Made by a program: the position numbers and the translations under genes. Positions 33,310 through 41,724 of a DNA stretch of 64,000 nt are shown one piece after another (the stretch's first letter is position 1; each line of letters begins with the position of its first letter). Source of the DNA: Pseudomonas vancouverensis. Its GTDB lineage: Bacteria > Pseudomonadota > Gammaproteobacteria > Pseudomonadales > Pseudomonadaceae. The notes beneath the pieces are model-generated. The model made no database searches, was not told the DNA's origin, and saw only the letters and a list, made by a program, of their open reading frames with translations. Location: assembly GCF_004348895.1 (NCBI RefSeq), contig NZ_RRZK01000028.1, positions 1-64,000 of the forward strand, given 5' to 3'.

Positions 33310-34827
33310 TCAGACGTGTTCACTGCTTTTCGAATGCGTTGCCCGGTGTTCCGCGCTGCCATGCTCCGCTTCGATCACCGGCACTTCCTTGCCGTCGCAG
33401 TCATGCAGCTTGCCGTCGCTGAAGTAATCCCCTTCGCGCAGTGCGGCCAGGTCCTGGTAGCGCAGGACGCGCTCAGCGGCTGCGGCAAACACCGACTGCT
33501 GATCCGAGTTGCCGGCGGTGAAGTGGTTGAAGGTCAGGTTCAACACGATCGCCATGATCGCCGAAGAGCTGATGCCCGAGTGGAAAATGGTGGCGAACCA
33601 GCTCGGGAAGTGATCGTAGAAGTTCGGTGCAGCAATCGGGATCATGCCGAAGCCGATCGATGTGGCGACGATGATCAGGTTGACGTTGTTGCGGTAGTCG
33701 ACCTTGGACAGCGTGCGGATGCCACTGGCGGCCACGGTGCCGAACAACACGATACCGGCACCGCCGAGCACCGAGGTCGGTACGGCGGCAATCACCCGGC
33801 CCATGAACGGCAGCAGGCCGAGGATCACCAGGAACAGACCGCCGGTGGCCACCACATAACGGCTCTTGATCCCGGTAACCGCCACTAGGCCGACGTTCTG
33901 GGCGAACGCGCTTTGGGTGAAGGAGCCGAAGATTGGCGCGATCATGCTCGACAGCATGTCGGCGCGCAGGCCGTTGCCCAGACGCTTGGAGTCAACCTTG
34001 GTGTCGATGATTTCACCGACCGCGAGGATGTCGGCCGAGGTTTCCACCAGCGTCACCATGACCACGATGCACATCGACAGGATCGCGGCGAAGTGGAAGG
34101 TGGGCATGCCGAAATGGAAAGGCGTGGGGAAACCGAACATTGGGCCCTGGCCGACGGACGAGAAGTCCGCCATGCCCAGGAACACCGCGATGATCGTACC
34201 GATGATCATCGCCAACAGGATCGACAGGCGGGAAATGGTCGCGCTGCCAATCTTGCTTAGAAACAGCACCAGCATCAGCGTCACCGCGGCCAGGCCGATA
34301 TTGGCCACGCTGCCGAATTCCGGGGAATGGCTATTGCCACCCATAGCCCAGCGTGCCGCCACCGGCATCAGCGTCAAGCCGATGGTGGTGATCACGATGC
34401 CGGTCACCAGCGGCGGAAAGAACTTGGTGATGCGCGAGAACACCGGTGTTATCAACAAACCGATCAGGGAGGCGGCAATCACCGCCCCCAGGATCGCCTG
34501 GAAGCCTCCCTCACCTTCCGTGCTGACAATCGCCACCATGGTTGCCACGCCGGAAAACGAAACGCCCTGCACCAGCGGCAACTGACAACCAAAAAACGGT
34601 ACACCCAGGGTTTGCAGCAGCGTTGCCAGCCCCCCCGCAAACAATGAAGCAGCGATCAACAAACCGATGTCCGCCGGTGAGAGCCCGGCCGCCTGGCCGA
34701 TGATCAAAGGCACCGCGACGATACCGCCATACATGGTCAGAACATGTTGCAGGCCATAAGCCATATTCGCGCCGATCCCTAGGTTTTCGTCCTCGGGCCG
34801 TTGGTGTGAAACATGGGGCGTTTTCAT
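33310..34827 (-). CDS. NCS2/NAT-family nucleobase permease
   Basis: Proton-coupled uptake of a purine, uric acid or uracil-like compound through the inner membrane. ATG 34827 (MKTPHVSHQRPEDENLG) gives 505 aa with about 14 membrane segments. NAT hallmarks: the Q-H pair in AYGLQHVLTMYGG and the signature region SAFAQNVGLVAVTGIKSRYV, where the usual Arg after Thr is Gly. FGCQLPLVQGVSFSG and TLVETSADILAVGEI (substrate-site Glu) fit the xanthine/urate branch more than the uracil branch. Monocistronic, convergent to the catabolic array, with a perfect palindromic operator upstream. Confidence 0.88.
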   Translation of the reverse strand: MKTPHVSHQRPEDENLGIGANMAYGLQHVLTMYGGIVAVPLIIGQAAGLSPADIGLLIAASLFAGGLATLLQTLGVPFFGCQLPLVQGVSFSGVATMVAIVSTEGEGGFQAILGAVIAASLIGLLITPVFSRITKFFPPLVTGIVITTIGLTLMPVAARWAMGGNSHSPEFGSVANIGLAAVTLMLVLFLSKIGSATISRLSILLAMIIGTIIAVFLGMADFSSVGQGPMFGFPTPFHFGMPTFHFAAILSMCIVVMVTLVETSADILAVGEIIDTKVDSKRLGNGLRADMLSSMIAPIFGSFTQSAFAQNVGLVAVTGIKSRYVVATGGLFLVILGLLPFMGRVIAAVPTSVLGGAGIVLFGTVAASGIRTLSKVDYRNNVNLIIVATSIGFGMIPIAAPNFYDHFPSWFATIFHSGISSSAIMAIVLNLTFNHFTAGNSDQQSVFAAAAERVLRYQDLAALREGDYFSDGKLHDCDGKEVPVIEAEHGSAEHRATHSKSSEHV

Positions 34828-34892
34828 GGTAGGGGGTTCCCTGGTTTTTGTTATGCGCACACTGTATGCAACAGATAGGACAAATGTCTATA

Positions 34893-34908
34893 GAGTTGTA
34901 TACAACTC
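34893..34908. promoter_or_regulatory. GntR-type palindromic operator
   Basis: Perfect 16-bp palindrome GAGTTGTATACAACTC, 66 bases upstream of the permease start. The core TTGTATACAA is the form used by FadR/VanR-subfamily GntR repressors. No GntR gene is present in the window, so the regulator must be encoded elsewhere. Confidence 0.65.
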
Positions 34909-35088
34909 ATCAGTCACTAAATGAATCAACGTTCACCTGTCCCTACCCAGCAATAGTCGTGCCCTCCTCTAACACATTGAAATATTTGTAGGTCTGAGCC
35001 GCCGTCGGTGGGACTTTGACGTACCGGGTATCCAGCAACGTTCGTCGCAAGCCGCCCCTTTTTCAGGCGAAACACAGCCGGCTTGAAA
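34909..35088. other. Non-coding stretch between permease promoter and acetyltransferase gene
   Basis: With the operator region it forms a 316-base gap. No plausible gene, repeat or RNA structure was recognised apart from the operator on its left and the terminator on its right. Confidence 0.6.
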
Positions 35089-35121
35089 CAAAAAGGGGCC
35101 GACGATTGAGATCAGCCCCTT
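35089..35121 (-). terminator. Terminator of the arylamine N-acetyltransferase gene
   Basis: On the minus strand AAGGGGCTGA pairs with the GGCCCCTT side across an about 16-base loop and runs into TTTTT. It begins about 23 bases after the stop codon. Confidence 0.75.
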
Positions 35122-35143
35122 GAGTCTTGTGTACGGTCAGCGG

Positions 35144-35974
35144 TTATTCAGGCGACGCGATCAGTCGATCCAGTGTGCACCTTAATTGCCCGCTCTGCGG
35201 CGCGCGGATGCCAAACTCCACCTCGAGCAGATCCAACAAGGCTTGAACATCCGTCAGCTGCCGCCGTTCGCTCTCTGCCCCCACCCGATGGATGGCAAAA
35301 CTGCCGTTGTTGAGCGTGCGCCGCCAGCCGGGTCCGGTGCGCGCAACCATCAACTGTTTGGCGAACGACGACTCCGGATACGTCGAGACGTACCAGTTGC
35401 CCACGGCGAAATCGATGTCCTCCTGACGCTGCAGGTCGAAGATGTACATCGGCCGCCACTCGCCCGCGACATTGGCGCGCAAGGTGTAGCCATCGGCGTG
35501 CTGTTTGATGCGGTAGCTTTCGTGGGGCGTCCTTTGTTCAGCGCCGGAGTCGAGCAACAACGGTGCGGTCGGCACCATGCCGCCAAAGCCGACATCGGTG
35601 ATGTAGCGCACGCCATCGAAGGTGACCAGGCTGAGGCGATGGGTTCGCGCCGTCCAGCTGCCTTCAGGCTGCCCCATCACCACCCGGCCACTGATCGCGC
35701 GGGCGTCAAAGCCCAGTTCTTCGAGCAAGGCCAGAAACAGCTTGTTGAGTTCGTAGCAGTAACCGCCGCGACCGTCGTGCAAAACCTTTTGTTCGATGGA
35801 GGGCAGATCGATCAGCACCGGCTCGCCGGACAGGGTGGTGAGGTTTTCAAAGGGGAATTCGCCGGTATGGCGCAGTTGCAACTGGCGCAAGGTCTCCAGC
35901 GTCGGCGCTGGCGGTGTCGCGAAACCCAGTCGCTGCAGATACAAAGCAGGGTTATTCAGGCGTGTCTCGCTCAT
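35144..35974 (-). CDS. Arylamine N-acetyltransferase
   Basis: Transfers acetyl from acetyl-CoA to aromatic amines and hydrazines in the cytoplasm by a ping-pong mechanism. 276 aa, normal for bacterial NATs. The catalytic triad is complete: C73 (GRGGYCYELN), H112 (ARTHRLSLV) and D127 (YITDVGFGG). The start region LYLQRLGF and EFPFENLTTL are also typical. The enzyme could acetylate anthranilate-like amines such as those handled in the neighbouring block, but it is in its own transcription unit, so the link is only suggestive. Confidence 0.95.
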   Translation of the reverse strand: MSETRLNNPALYLQRLGFATPPAPTLETLRQLQLRHTGEFPFENLTTLSGEPVLIDLPSIEQKVLHDGRGGYCYELNKLFLALLEELGFDARAISGRVVMGQPEGSWTARTHRLSLVTFDGVRYITDVGFGGMVPTAPLLLDSGAEQRTPHESYRIKQHADGYTLRANVAGEWRPMYIFDLQRQEDIDFAVGNWYVSTYPESSFAKQLMVARTGPGWRRTLNNGSFAIHRVGAESERRQLTDVQALLDLLEVEFGIRAPQSGQLRCTLDRLIASPE

Positions 35975-36212
35975 CGTTCAGTCCTTTTGTACGGTCGCTG
36001 CGGATCGCTCCGCCGATGGCCGTTATGTATAAGGGATGAAGCGCTGTCGCCGACAATTGATTTAAGCAATGGCCGCGCCTGAAAGAAATCAACGGCGCTT
36101 GTGCGTGCCCTACTGCCCCCCCATGTCCGCCACTTGGCCGCTTCGGTGGTTGCGCCCACCACTTCCGCTACGGCGTAATAGACACCGCCCAATTGCCGAG
36201 AGTTTCAACGCC

Positions 36213-36785
36213 ATGGATACGCCGCTGCAAGGTCGCCGAATCAGCCTGCGCCCACTGCAATACAGCGATGCCGATGCACTGGTGCAGGCCGCCAGCGATG
36301 GCGAACTGTGGAACCTGACCGTCACCGTAGTGCCCTCCAGTACCACCGTCGACGCCTATCTGAAAAAAGCCCTTGACGGTCGCGACGCCGGCACGGTCAT
36401 GCCCTTCGTCATCGTGCTCAACGAAACCGGCGAAGTGATCGGCTCGACCCGCTTCTGGAAAATCGACCGGCACAATCGCAAACTGGAAATCGGCAGCAGC
36501 TGGATTTCCGCACGCTGGCAGAAGACCTTCGTCAACACTGAAGCCAAGTACCTGATGCTGCGGTATGCCTTCGAGACGCTGGACTGCGTGCGGGTGCAGT
36601 TCACCACCGACGAAAACAACCAGACGTCGCGCCAGGCGATCCTGCGCCTCGGTGCACAACAGGAAGGCACCGTGCGTCACGAACGGATCATGCCGGACGG
36701 GCGAAAACGCAACTCGGTGCGCTTCAGCATCATTGATGATGAGTGGCCGCAGGTGCGCCAGCGGCTTGAGCAACGCCTGGCTTAA
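36213..36785 (+). CDS. GNAT-family N-acetyltransferase (RimJ/RimL-like)
   Basis: 190 aa from ATG 36213 (MDTPLQGRRISLRPLQYSDA); the longer upstream frame contains a Pro/Arg-rich stretch and is unlikely to be translated. Acetyl-CoA-dependent transfer to an amino group; substrate unknown. The Acetyltransf_3 pattern is visible: ISLRPLQYSDADALVQAA, GEVIGSTRFW, IGSSWISARWQKTFVNTEAKYLML and the C-terminal VRVQFTTDENNQTSRQAILRLGAQQEG. It faces away from the arylamine acetyltransferase gene. Confidence 0.88.
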   Translation: MDTPLQGRRISLRPLQYSDADALVQAASDGELWNLTVTVVPSSTTVDAYLKKALDGRDAGTVMPFVIVLNETGEVIGSTRFWKIDRHNRKLEIGSSWISARWQKTFVNTEAKYLMLRYAFETLDCVRVQFTTDENNQTSRQAILRLGAQQEGTVRHERIMPDGRKRNSVRFSIIDDEWPQVRQRLEQRLA

Positions 36786-36790
36786 TGCCC

Positions 36791-36897
36791 TCTGTGGGAG
36801 CGGGCTCGCTCGCGATGGTCGTCGTCAACGATGACGCGGGCATCCAGATAGCCCAGGTTGTCTGGTCCTCCATCGCAAGCAAGCTCGCTCCTACAGC
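36791..36897. repeat. Paired REP element
   Basis: CTGTGGGAGCGGGCTCGCTC and inverted AGCAAGCTCGCTCCTACAG, five bases after the GNAT stop codon. Confidence 0.9.
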
Positions 36898-36996
36898 GGG
36901 CGGGGATTGGCTGCACCGCTGGTCATTCAAAGGGCACCAACCGCGCAGTCCTCAGACCAACATCAGGTAATGACCCCACTTTGGAGGCTCACGCTG

Positions 36997-37320
36997 ATGA
37001 ACATCAAAATGACTTCACTGGCCCTGATCGGACTGCTGTCCGCCACGTCGCTCACGGCCTTCGCCGCGTCCAGCGATGGCACCAGTGCAAATACTACCGA
37101 CTCGCCAACCACGCGCAGTTCGAGCATGTCGCCGGACAAAAACAGGCCCAGCGAACCCTCCGCCGATAATGTCGGCAGGCAGGGCCCCAACTCGTCGAGC
37201 GGCAGCACGGGAGTGAACGGCCCGGGCTCCGGCGCCGGTGGCGGCACGGGTGCGCCGGGCGGTGGCACCGGAGGAGCTGGTGGCGGCACGGGCAGCTTTA
37301 CCGGCAAAAGCAGCCAGTAA
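36997..37320 (+). CDS. Secreted Ser/Gly-rich low-complexity protein
   Basis: 107 aa from ATG 36997 with TTGGAGG about ten bases upstream. Signal peptide cleaved near LTAFA-ASSDG; the mature part has no hydrophobic core. Residues about 24-70 are Ser/Thr/Asn/Pro-rich, followed by glycine blocks (GSGAGGGTGAPGGGTGG) and a KSSQ tail. It is probably unfolded in the periplasm or outside. No family recognised. It stands between a REP pair and the convergent diguanylate cyclase gene. Confidence 0.75.
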   Translation: MNIKMTSLALIGLLSATSLTAFAASSDGTSANTTDSPTTRSSSMSPDKNRPSEPSADNVGRQGPNSSSGSTGVNGPGSGAGGGTGAPGGGTGGAGGGTGSFTGKSSQ

Positions 37321-37331
37321 GCGGCAAGGTG

Positions 37332-38912
37332 TCAGCGATCCGAACGCATCAGCGTTTCAACACTGCTCTCCGTGGACAGGCTGGCCACCCGATTACGCCC
37401 CGAATGTTTGGCCTGATACAGCGCCGCGTCCGCGCGTTGAATGAATACGTCCATGCTGTCGCGCCCTGACGGCACGAACGAATAGCAGCCGAGGCTGACC
37501 GTCACGTAACCGTTGGGGGAGCCGCTGTGGCTGATGTTCTTGTCGATGACGCTGCGGCGAATCTGCTCGGCAATGGTCATCGCGCCATGGATATCGGTGT
37601 CGGGCAGCAGCACGGCGAACTCCTCACCGCCATAACGCACCGCCAGGTCAGCCTTGCGATGGCAACAGCTTTTCAGCGCCCGCGCCACCTCGGCCAGGCA
37701 GTGATCGCCCACCACATGGCCGTAGGTATCGTTGTAGCGCTTGAAATAATCGATATCGAGCATGATCAGGCTCAGCGGACTGACCTGCCGCGCACCACGG
37801 CCGAACTCGATGTCCAGCGCCCGCTCGAACAGGCGACGGTTGGCCAGGCCGGTCAGGCTGTCGTGGGTGGCGATCAGTTCCAGCGCCTCCTGGGCCCGGC
37901 GCAAATCCTTCTCGACCTGCTCGCCGACACGCACCTGATAAATGAACACCCAGCCGAACAGCCCGACGCCGACCAGCACCAGCGCGACGATGATGCTGGA
38001 GCGAAACGCCGTGTCATACCAACCGGCGAGGATAGTGTCGATGGAGGACGCCGCCGTCACCACCAGTGGATAGGCCTCCAGCTGCCGGTAGCCATACATG
38101 CGCGTCACACCATCAATGGACGAGGTGAACATCGCACTGCCCGAATTCGCCTGCGGCAGGAGATTCTTGAAGATCTCGCTCTGGGCCACGGAGGTACCGA
38201 TCTGCGATTCGACAAAGGGACGCCGCGCCAGCAAGGTACCGTCGGTCAAGCCGAGGAACATCGAACCCTTGTCATCAAGGCTGAAGCTTTTGAAGAACTG
38301 GTCGAAGTACGACATCTTGATGCCGGCCAGCAATACCCCCTGAAAGTTGCCGTCCTTATCATTGATGCGTTTGGAAATCGGAATAATCCACTCACCGTTC
38401 TCCCGGCTGCGGATCGCCGGACCGATGTGCGCCACGGACGTCACGTTCTGCTGGTGAAACTTGAAGTACTCGCGGTCGGCGACGCCGGGACCGCGCGGCA
38501 GGCTTTCAAACGAGGTCACGACCCACTGGCCGTTGCGGTCGAACAGCAGGATGCCGTGCAACTGGTCCAGCGTCAGCACCCGGCGGGCAAAGGTTTTCTG
38601 CAAGCGCTCAAGCTGCTGCGGGCCGGCCCCGTCCATCTGGATCAAATCCACCAGGCTGGTCAGCACCAGGTCGGCCTTCATGAAGGTATCTTCGGCCTGC
38701 TGCGCCATGGCCCGGGTCAGGTTGGTCGATGCCACCTGCGCCAGGCTCAGGTCATGGCTGCGGGACTGGTCCAGTTGCAGGTAAAGCAAACCGCACAGGC
38801 ACAGCCACACCGCGCCAATGAAACACACCGCGGCCTTGCGCAGCGGTAAGCGTTTCAATGTGATGCCAGGGGCATGGTGCACATCGTGATGGCGGTTGGG
38901 CAAAAAACTCAT
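37332..38912 (-). CDS. dCache-GGDEF diguanylate cyclase
   Basis: Makes the second messenger c-di-GMP from two GTP, controlled by a periplasmic sensor. ATG 38912 (MSFLPNRHHD) gives 526 aa; ATG 38930 would add six residues, and neither has a good ribosome site. TM1 is near residues 26-46 (AAVCFIGAVWLCLCGLLYL), a double-Cache sensor follows to about 285 (FDRNGQWVVTSF, ADREYFKFHQ, GVLLAGIKMSYF), TM2 is near 300-320, then the GGDEF domain. The active site is GGEEF (428-432), and the inhibitory I-site RKAD lies exactly five residues before it, so an active, feedback-controlled enzyme is expected. Confidence 0.93.
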   Translation of the reverse strand: MSFLPNRHHDVHHAPGITLKRLPLRKAAVCFIGAVWLCLCGLLYLQLDQSRSHDLSLAQVASTNLTRAMAQQAEDTFMKADLVLTSLVDLIQMDGAGPQQLERLQKTFARRVLTLDQLHGILLFDRNGQWVVTSFESLPRGPGVADREYFKFHQQNVTSVAHIGPAIRSRENGEWIIPISKRINDKDGNFQGVLLAGIKMSYFDQFFKSFSLDDKGSMFLGLTDGTLLARRPFVESQIGTSVAQSEIFKNLLPQANSGSAMFTSSIDGVTRMYGYRQLEAYPLVVTAASSIDTILAGWYDTAFRSSIIVALVLVGVGLFGWVFIYQVRVGEQVEKDLRRAQEALELIATHDSLTGLANRRLFERALDIEFGRGARQVSPLSLIMLDIDYFKRYNDTYGHVVGDHCLAEVARALKSCCHRKADLAVRYGGEEFAVLLPDTDIHGAMTIAEQIRRSVIDKNISHSGSPNGYVTVSLGCYSFVPSGRDSMDVFIQRADAALYQAKHSGRNRVASLSTESSVETLMRSDR

Positions 38913-39032
38913 CCTGTCAGGGCAAGGCATGGGCACCGGCCCAAAGCCCTCAGTCTTTGTGCGCCTAGTTTACGGGGTAATCTGTGACAAAAGGGGGACC
39001 ACTCGCCGAGTGGTCCCCTGTGCCCGCAGCGG

Positions 39033-39341
39033 TTACTGGGTAACGACAATCTTGCCGGTCATCTGCGGGTGCAAGGCGCAAAAGTACTCGTACTCGCCCG
39101 GCGTATTGAACACCCAGGAAAACCGGTCATTGGTGTCCAGCGCCCCCGAGCGAAAGGCCTTGTGGGTTTCGGCCACGGTGTGCGGCACCTCGTCATCGTT
39201 GACCCAGGTCACCCGGGTGCCCACGGCCACGGTCAAATCCTTGGGCCCGTACATGAACTCCTTGATGTCGATGTTCACGTCCGACGCCCAGACCGGTATC
39301 GACACGATCAGACCCAGCAGTCCCCATAGAGGCTTTCTCAT
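39033..39341 (-). CDS. Small periplasmic cupredoxin (amicyanin/plastocyanin-like)
   Basis: 102 aa with a signal peptide (cleavage near PVWAS-DVNIDI). Type 1 copper ligands are present: H54 (EVPHTV), then C88, H91 and M94 in CALHPQM. It is an electron-transfer or copper-carrying protein. ATG 39341 follows the metallophosphoesterase stop by 12 bases, so it is the second gene of the leftward operon driven by the ECF-type promoter at 40371-40396. Confidence 0.92.
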   Translation of the reverse strand: MRKPLWGLLGLIVSIPVWASDVNIDIKEFMYGPKDLTVAVGTRVTWVNDDEVPHTVAETHKAFRSGALDTNDRFSWVFNTPGEYEYFCALHPQMTGKIVVTQ

Positions 39342-39353
39342 CGCATCACCCTC

Positions 39354-40322
39354 CTACACCAGTGTCGAATCGATCAATGCCAATGGATGATCGCCTTGGG
39401 TCGCGTTCACCTGGGTCAACCCCAGGTAATTGCGCAATTGATCGGCGGCCACCGTCATCGGCCCCGGCGACGGCGCGGCACCCGGTGCCGGTTGCGGATA
39501 GGCCGTGCCGCGTGCGGTGTGGAAGGTGATGTTGCCTTCGACCTTCTGGATGACTTGATGGATGTGCCCGTTCAAGACCGTCACCGAGCCGTACTTGCGC
39601 AGCATGGCGATGGCCTGGTCGCCGTCCTCGGTGCCCCAGCCCCATGGCTGATAGATCGTCCACAGCGGAATGTGGGTAAACACCACCACCGGCGTGCTGG
39701 TGCTCACCGCCTTCAGGTCATCGGCCAGCCAGGCGAGCTGGTCGGCACCGAGATTGGCTTCACGGCCGGCCTGAAAGTTGAAGACGTTGACCAGCGCGAT
39801 GAAATGCACGCCGTGGTCATCGAAGCTGTACCAGCCGTTGCCTTTGGTGCCCTTGCCATATCGCTGCAGATACAGCTGGCCGCCGCCCTCGTCGAGGGTG
39901 TCGTGCTCGCCCGGCACGTAATGCACCGTGGACGGCAGGCCCTTGAGCAATTGCGCGGCGGTGTCGAACTCCTCGACCTTGGACAGATGGGTGATGTCGC
40001 CGGTATGCAGGATCAGCGACGGCTGTCTGGGCAAGGCGATCACCTTGTCGATGGCCACCTGCAGGGTCTTCACCGGCTCGGGGTTGGCTTCCTTGTTGAA
40101 GCCGATGTGGGAATCGCTGAGTTGTACGAAGTGGAAGGTACTGGCCAGTGCCTTGGGATCGGACACCTGGCCCGACTCGTCCAGCGCAAAAGCCCGGGGA
40201 ATGCCGCCGCTCAACGCCCAGAGCACCCCGGCCCCGGCCCATGCCGAGCACTTGAGCAAGGTACGGCGATCGGGATTGAGCAGGCTGTCGGTGCGTCGTT
40301 GCGGTTTTGTGTGAATGTCCAT
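39354..40322 (-). CDS. Tat-exported metallophosphoesterase
   Basis: 322 aa, calcineurin-like fold with two metal ions. The twin-arginine signal is DRRTLLKCSAWAGAG (Arg19-Arg20). Metal ligands: D70-x-H72 (LSDSHIG), D109 (TGDI), the GEHD block at 138-141 where Glu replaces the more usual Asn, H217 (FTHIPLW) and GHIH (H253, H255). Being exported folded through Tat fits a metal-loaded enzyme. It is divergent from an ECF sigma gene with a mirrored promoter, and co-operonic with a cupredoxin. Substrate unknown. Confidence 0.9.
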   Translation of the reverse strand: MDIHTKPQRRTDSLLNPDRRTLLKCSAWAGAGVLWALSGGIPRAFALDESGQVSDPKALASTFHFVQLSDSHIGFNKEANPEPVKTLQVAIDKVIALPRQPSLILHTGDITHLSKVEEFDTAAQLLKGLPSTVHYVPGEHDTLDEGGGQLYLQRYGKGTKGNGWYSFDDHGVHFIALVNVFNFQAGREANLGADQLAWLADDLKAVSTSTPVVVFTHIPLWTIYQPWGWGTEDGDQAIAMLRKYGSVTVLNGHIHQVIQKVEGNITFHTARGTAYPQPAPGAAPSPGPMTVAADQLRNYLGLTQVNATQGDHPLALIDSTLV

Positions 40323-40370
40323 CGGTACACCCTCGCTGCGGTCTACAGTGATGTAGCTGACACGAGGTAC

Positions 40371-40396
40371 AACCGGGCACGCCGAGACTTTATTCC
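40371..40396 (-). promoter_or_regulatory. ECF-type promoter of the phosphoesterase-cupredoxin operon
   Basis: On the minus strand GGAATAAA (40396-40389), 13 bases, then CGGTT (40375-40371) continuing GTAC. Same bipartite motif and spacing as the divergent promoter of the sigma-factor gene. Confidence 0.75.
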
Positions 40397-40421
40397 GGGT
40401 GAAAAAATAAATGTTTTTCCG

Positions 40422-40447
40422 GGAATAAAACCGGGCGATTCGCGGTT
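40422..40447 (+). promoter_or_regulatory. ECF-type autoregulated promoter of the sigma/anti-sigma operon
   Basis: GGAATAAA (40422-40429), 13 bases, then CGGTT (40443-40447) continuing ACAG, 29 bases before the sigma ATG. Together with its mirror copy it forms the inverted repeat 40389-40429. Confidence 0.75.
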
Positions 40448-40475
40448 ACAGGAACGGGATGGTGCGGAAATCACT

Positions 40476-40988
40476 ATGAAGCGATTTGAGGCGTTGTTTG
40501 CGCCCCATATGGATGCGGCCTACAACCTCGCGCGCTGGCTCACCGGCAACGACGCCGCCGCACGCGATGTCGTGCAGGAAAGTGCGCTGCGTGCCTTCAG
40601 GTTCCTGCATCGTTTCGCCGACGGCAACGCCAAGGCCTGGTTCCTGACCATCGTGCGCAACGAAAGCTACACCTGGCTCAAGGCTTCCGCCGGCCAGCAT
40701 TGGCTGGCCATTGGTGATGAACTCGCGGAAAACGACCTGGCCCTGAGCCACGGCCAGACCCCGGAGCTGCTGGCCATCCATGCCGAAAACGCCGCACTGC
40801 TCCAGCAGGCCCTGAGCGCCCTGCCCCCGGCCTATCGCGAGGTGATTGTGCTCAAGGAACTGGAAGACCTGCCCTACAAGGACATCGCCCGGGTCGTCGA
40901 CATCCCCATCGGCACCGTGATGTCGAGACTGGCCCGCGCCCGCTCGATGCTCAAGCTGGAACTACTGAAGTTGCACAGCCATGACTGA
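40476..40988 (+). CDS. ECF-family RNA polymerase sigma factor
   Basis: 170-aa extracytoplasmic-function sigma factor. Region 2 is RFEALFAPHMDAAYNLARWLTGN through DVVQESALRAFRFLHRF with the core-binding and -10 parts; region 4 is LPPAYREVIVLKELEDLPYKDIARVVDIPIGTVMSRLARARSML, the -35 reader. ATG 40476 is the only sensible start. It overlaps the anti-sigma gene by eight bases. It presumably reads the GGAATAAA-N13-CGGTT promoters on both sides of its own promoter region and is held inactive by the anti-sigma partner until a signal, perhaps metal or oxidative, arrives. Confidence 0.93.
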   Translation: MKRFEALFAPHMDAAYNLARWLTGNDAAARDVVQESALRAFRFLHRFADGNAKAWFLTIVRNESYTWLKASAGQHWLAIGDELAENDLALSHGQTPELLAIHAENAALLQQALSALPPAYREVIVLKELEDLPYKDIARVVDIPIGTVMSRLARARSMLKLELLKLHSHD

Positions 40989-41724
40989 CCTCGACTGCAC
41001 GACATGCCAGGTGCTGATGCATGGCTACCTGGACCGGGAACTGGATTCGGCGGATACGGCGAAGGTGACGCAGCACCTGTCGGCCTGCGCTCAATGCACT
41101 CGGGCGCTCGCTGAGGCGCAGCTGTTGATGGGCAGCGTGAAGCGCCATGCAGCCTATTACCCGGCGCCGCCATCGCTGAGTGAACAGATCTTCAGTCAGG
41201 TCTCACCGACGACCAACACGCTGACGCGTCTGCGCAGCTGGCTCGCCCCGGCCTTCTCGGCCGCAGCACTGGCCCTGGCCGTGGTGCTTTACGTGGCGAC
41301 GCCGGGCAGCGAGCAACCCTTGATGGACGAAGCCGTGTCCAGCCATGTGCGCTCACTGATGGGCGATCACCTGAACGATGTGGTGTCCTCCGACCGGCAC
41401 ACGGTCAAACCGTGGTTCACCGGCAAGCTGGACTTCTCGCCACCGGTGTTCGACTACGCCGCCCAGGGCTTTGCGTTACTCGGCGGGCGGCTGGACTACC
41501 TGCAACACCAGACCACCGCGGCGCTGACCTACGGCCGGGCCAAGCACATCATCAACGTGTTTATCCTGCCAACCAACCAGGCCGATACCGCGCACCAGAG
41601 TCAGTTGCTCCGTGGCTACAACATCGTTTCGTGGGAACGGGATCACATGCGCTTCATCGTGATTTCGGATCTGGAGAAAGGCGAGCTGGAAAGCTTCAGC
41701 CAGTTGCTGGACAAAGGCGCCTGA
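40981..41724 (+). CDS. Membrane-bound zinc-finger anti-sigma factor
   Basis: 247 aa. The N-terminal cytoplasmic anti-sigma domain has the ZAS pattern H32-x3-C36-x2-C39 (HLSACAQC) plus C6 and C9. One membrane segment is at about 87-107 (WLAPAFSAAALALAVVLYVA), followed by a periplasmic domain of 140 residues with GDHLNDVVSSDRHTVKPWFTGKLDFSPPV, a stretch conserved in such membrane anti-sigmas. It binds and silences the sigma factor encoded just upstream. The stop codon lies in a perfect inverted repeat. Confidence 0.92.
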   Translation: MTDLDCTTCQVLMHGYLDRELDSADTAKVTQHLSACAQCTRALAEAQLLMGSVKRHAAYYPAPPSLSEQIFSQVSPTTNTLTRLRSWLAPAFSAAALALAVVLYVATPGSEQPLMDEAVSSHVRSLMGDHLNDVVSSDRHTVKPWFTGKLDFSPPVFDYAAQGFALLGGRLDYLQHQTTAALTYGRAKHIINVFILPTNQADTAHQSQLLRGYNIVSWERDHMRFIVISDLEKGELESFSQLLDKGA

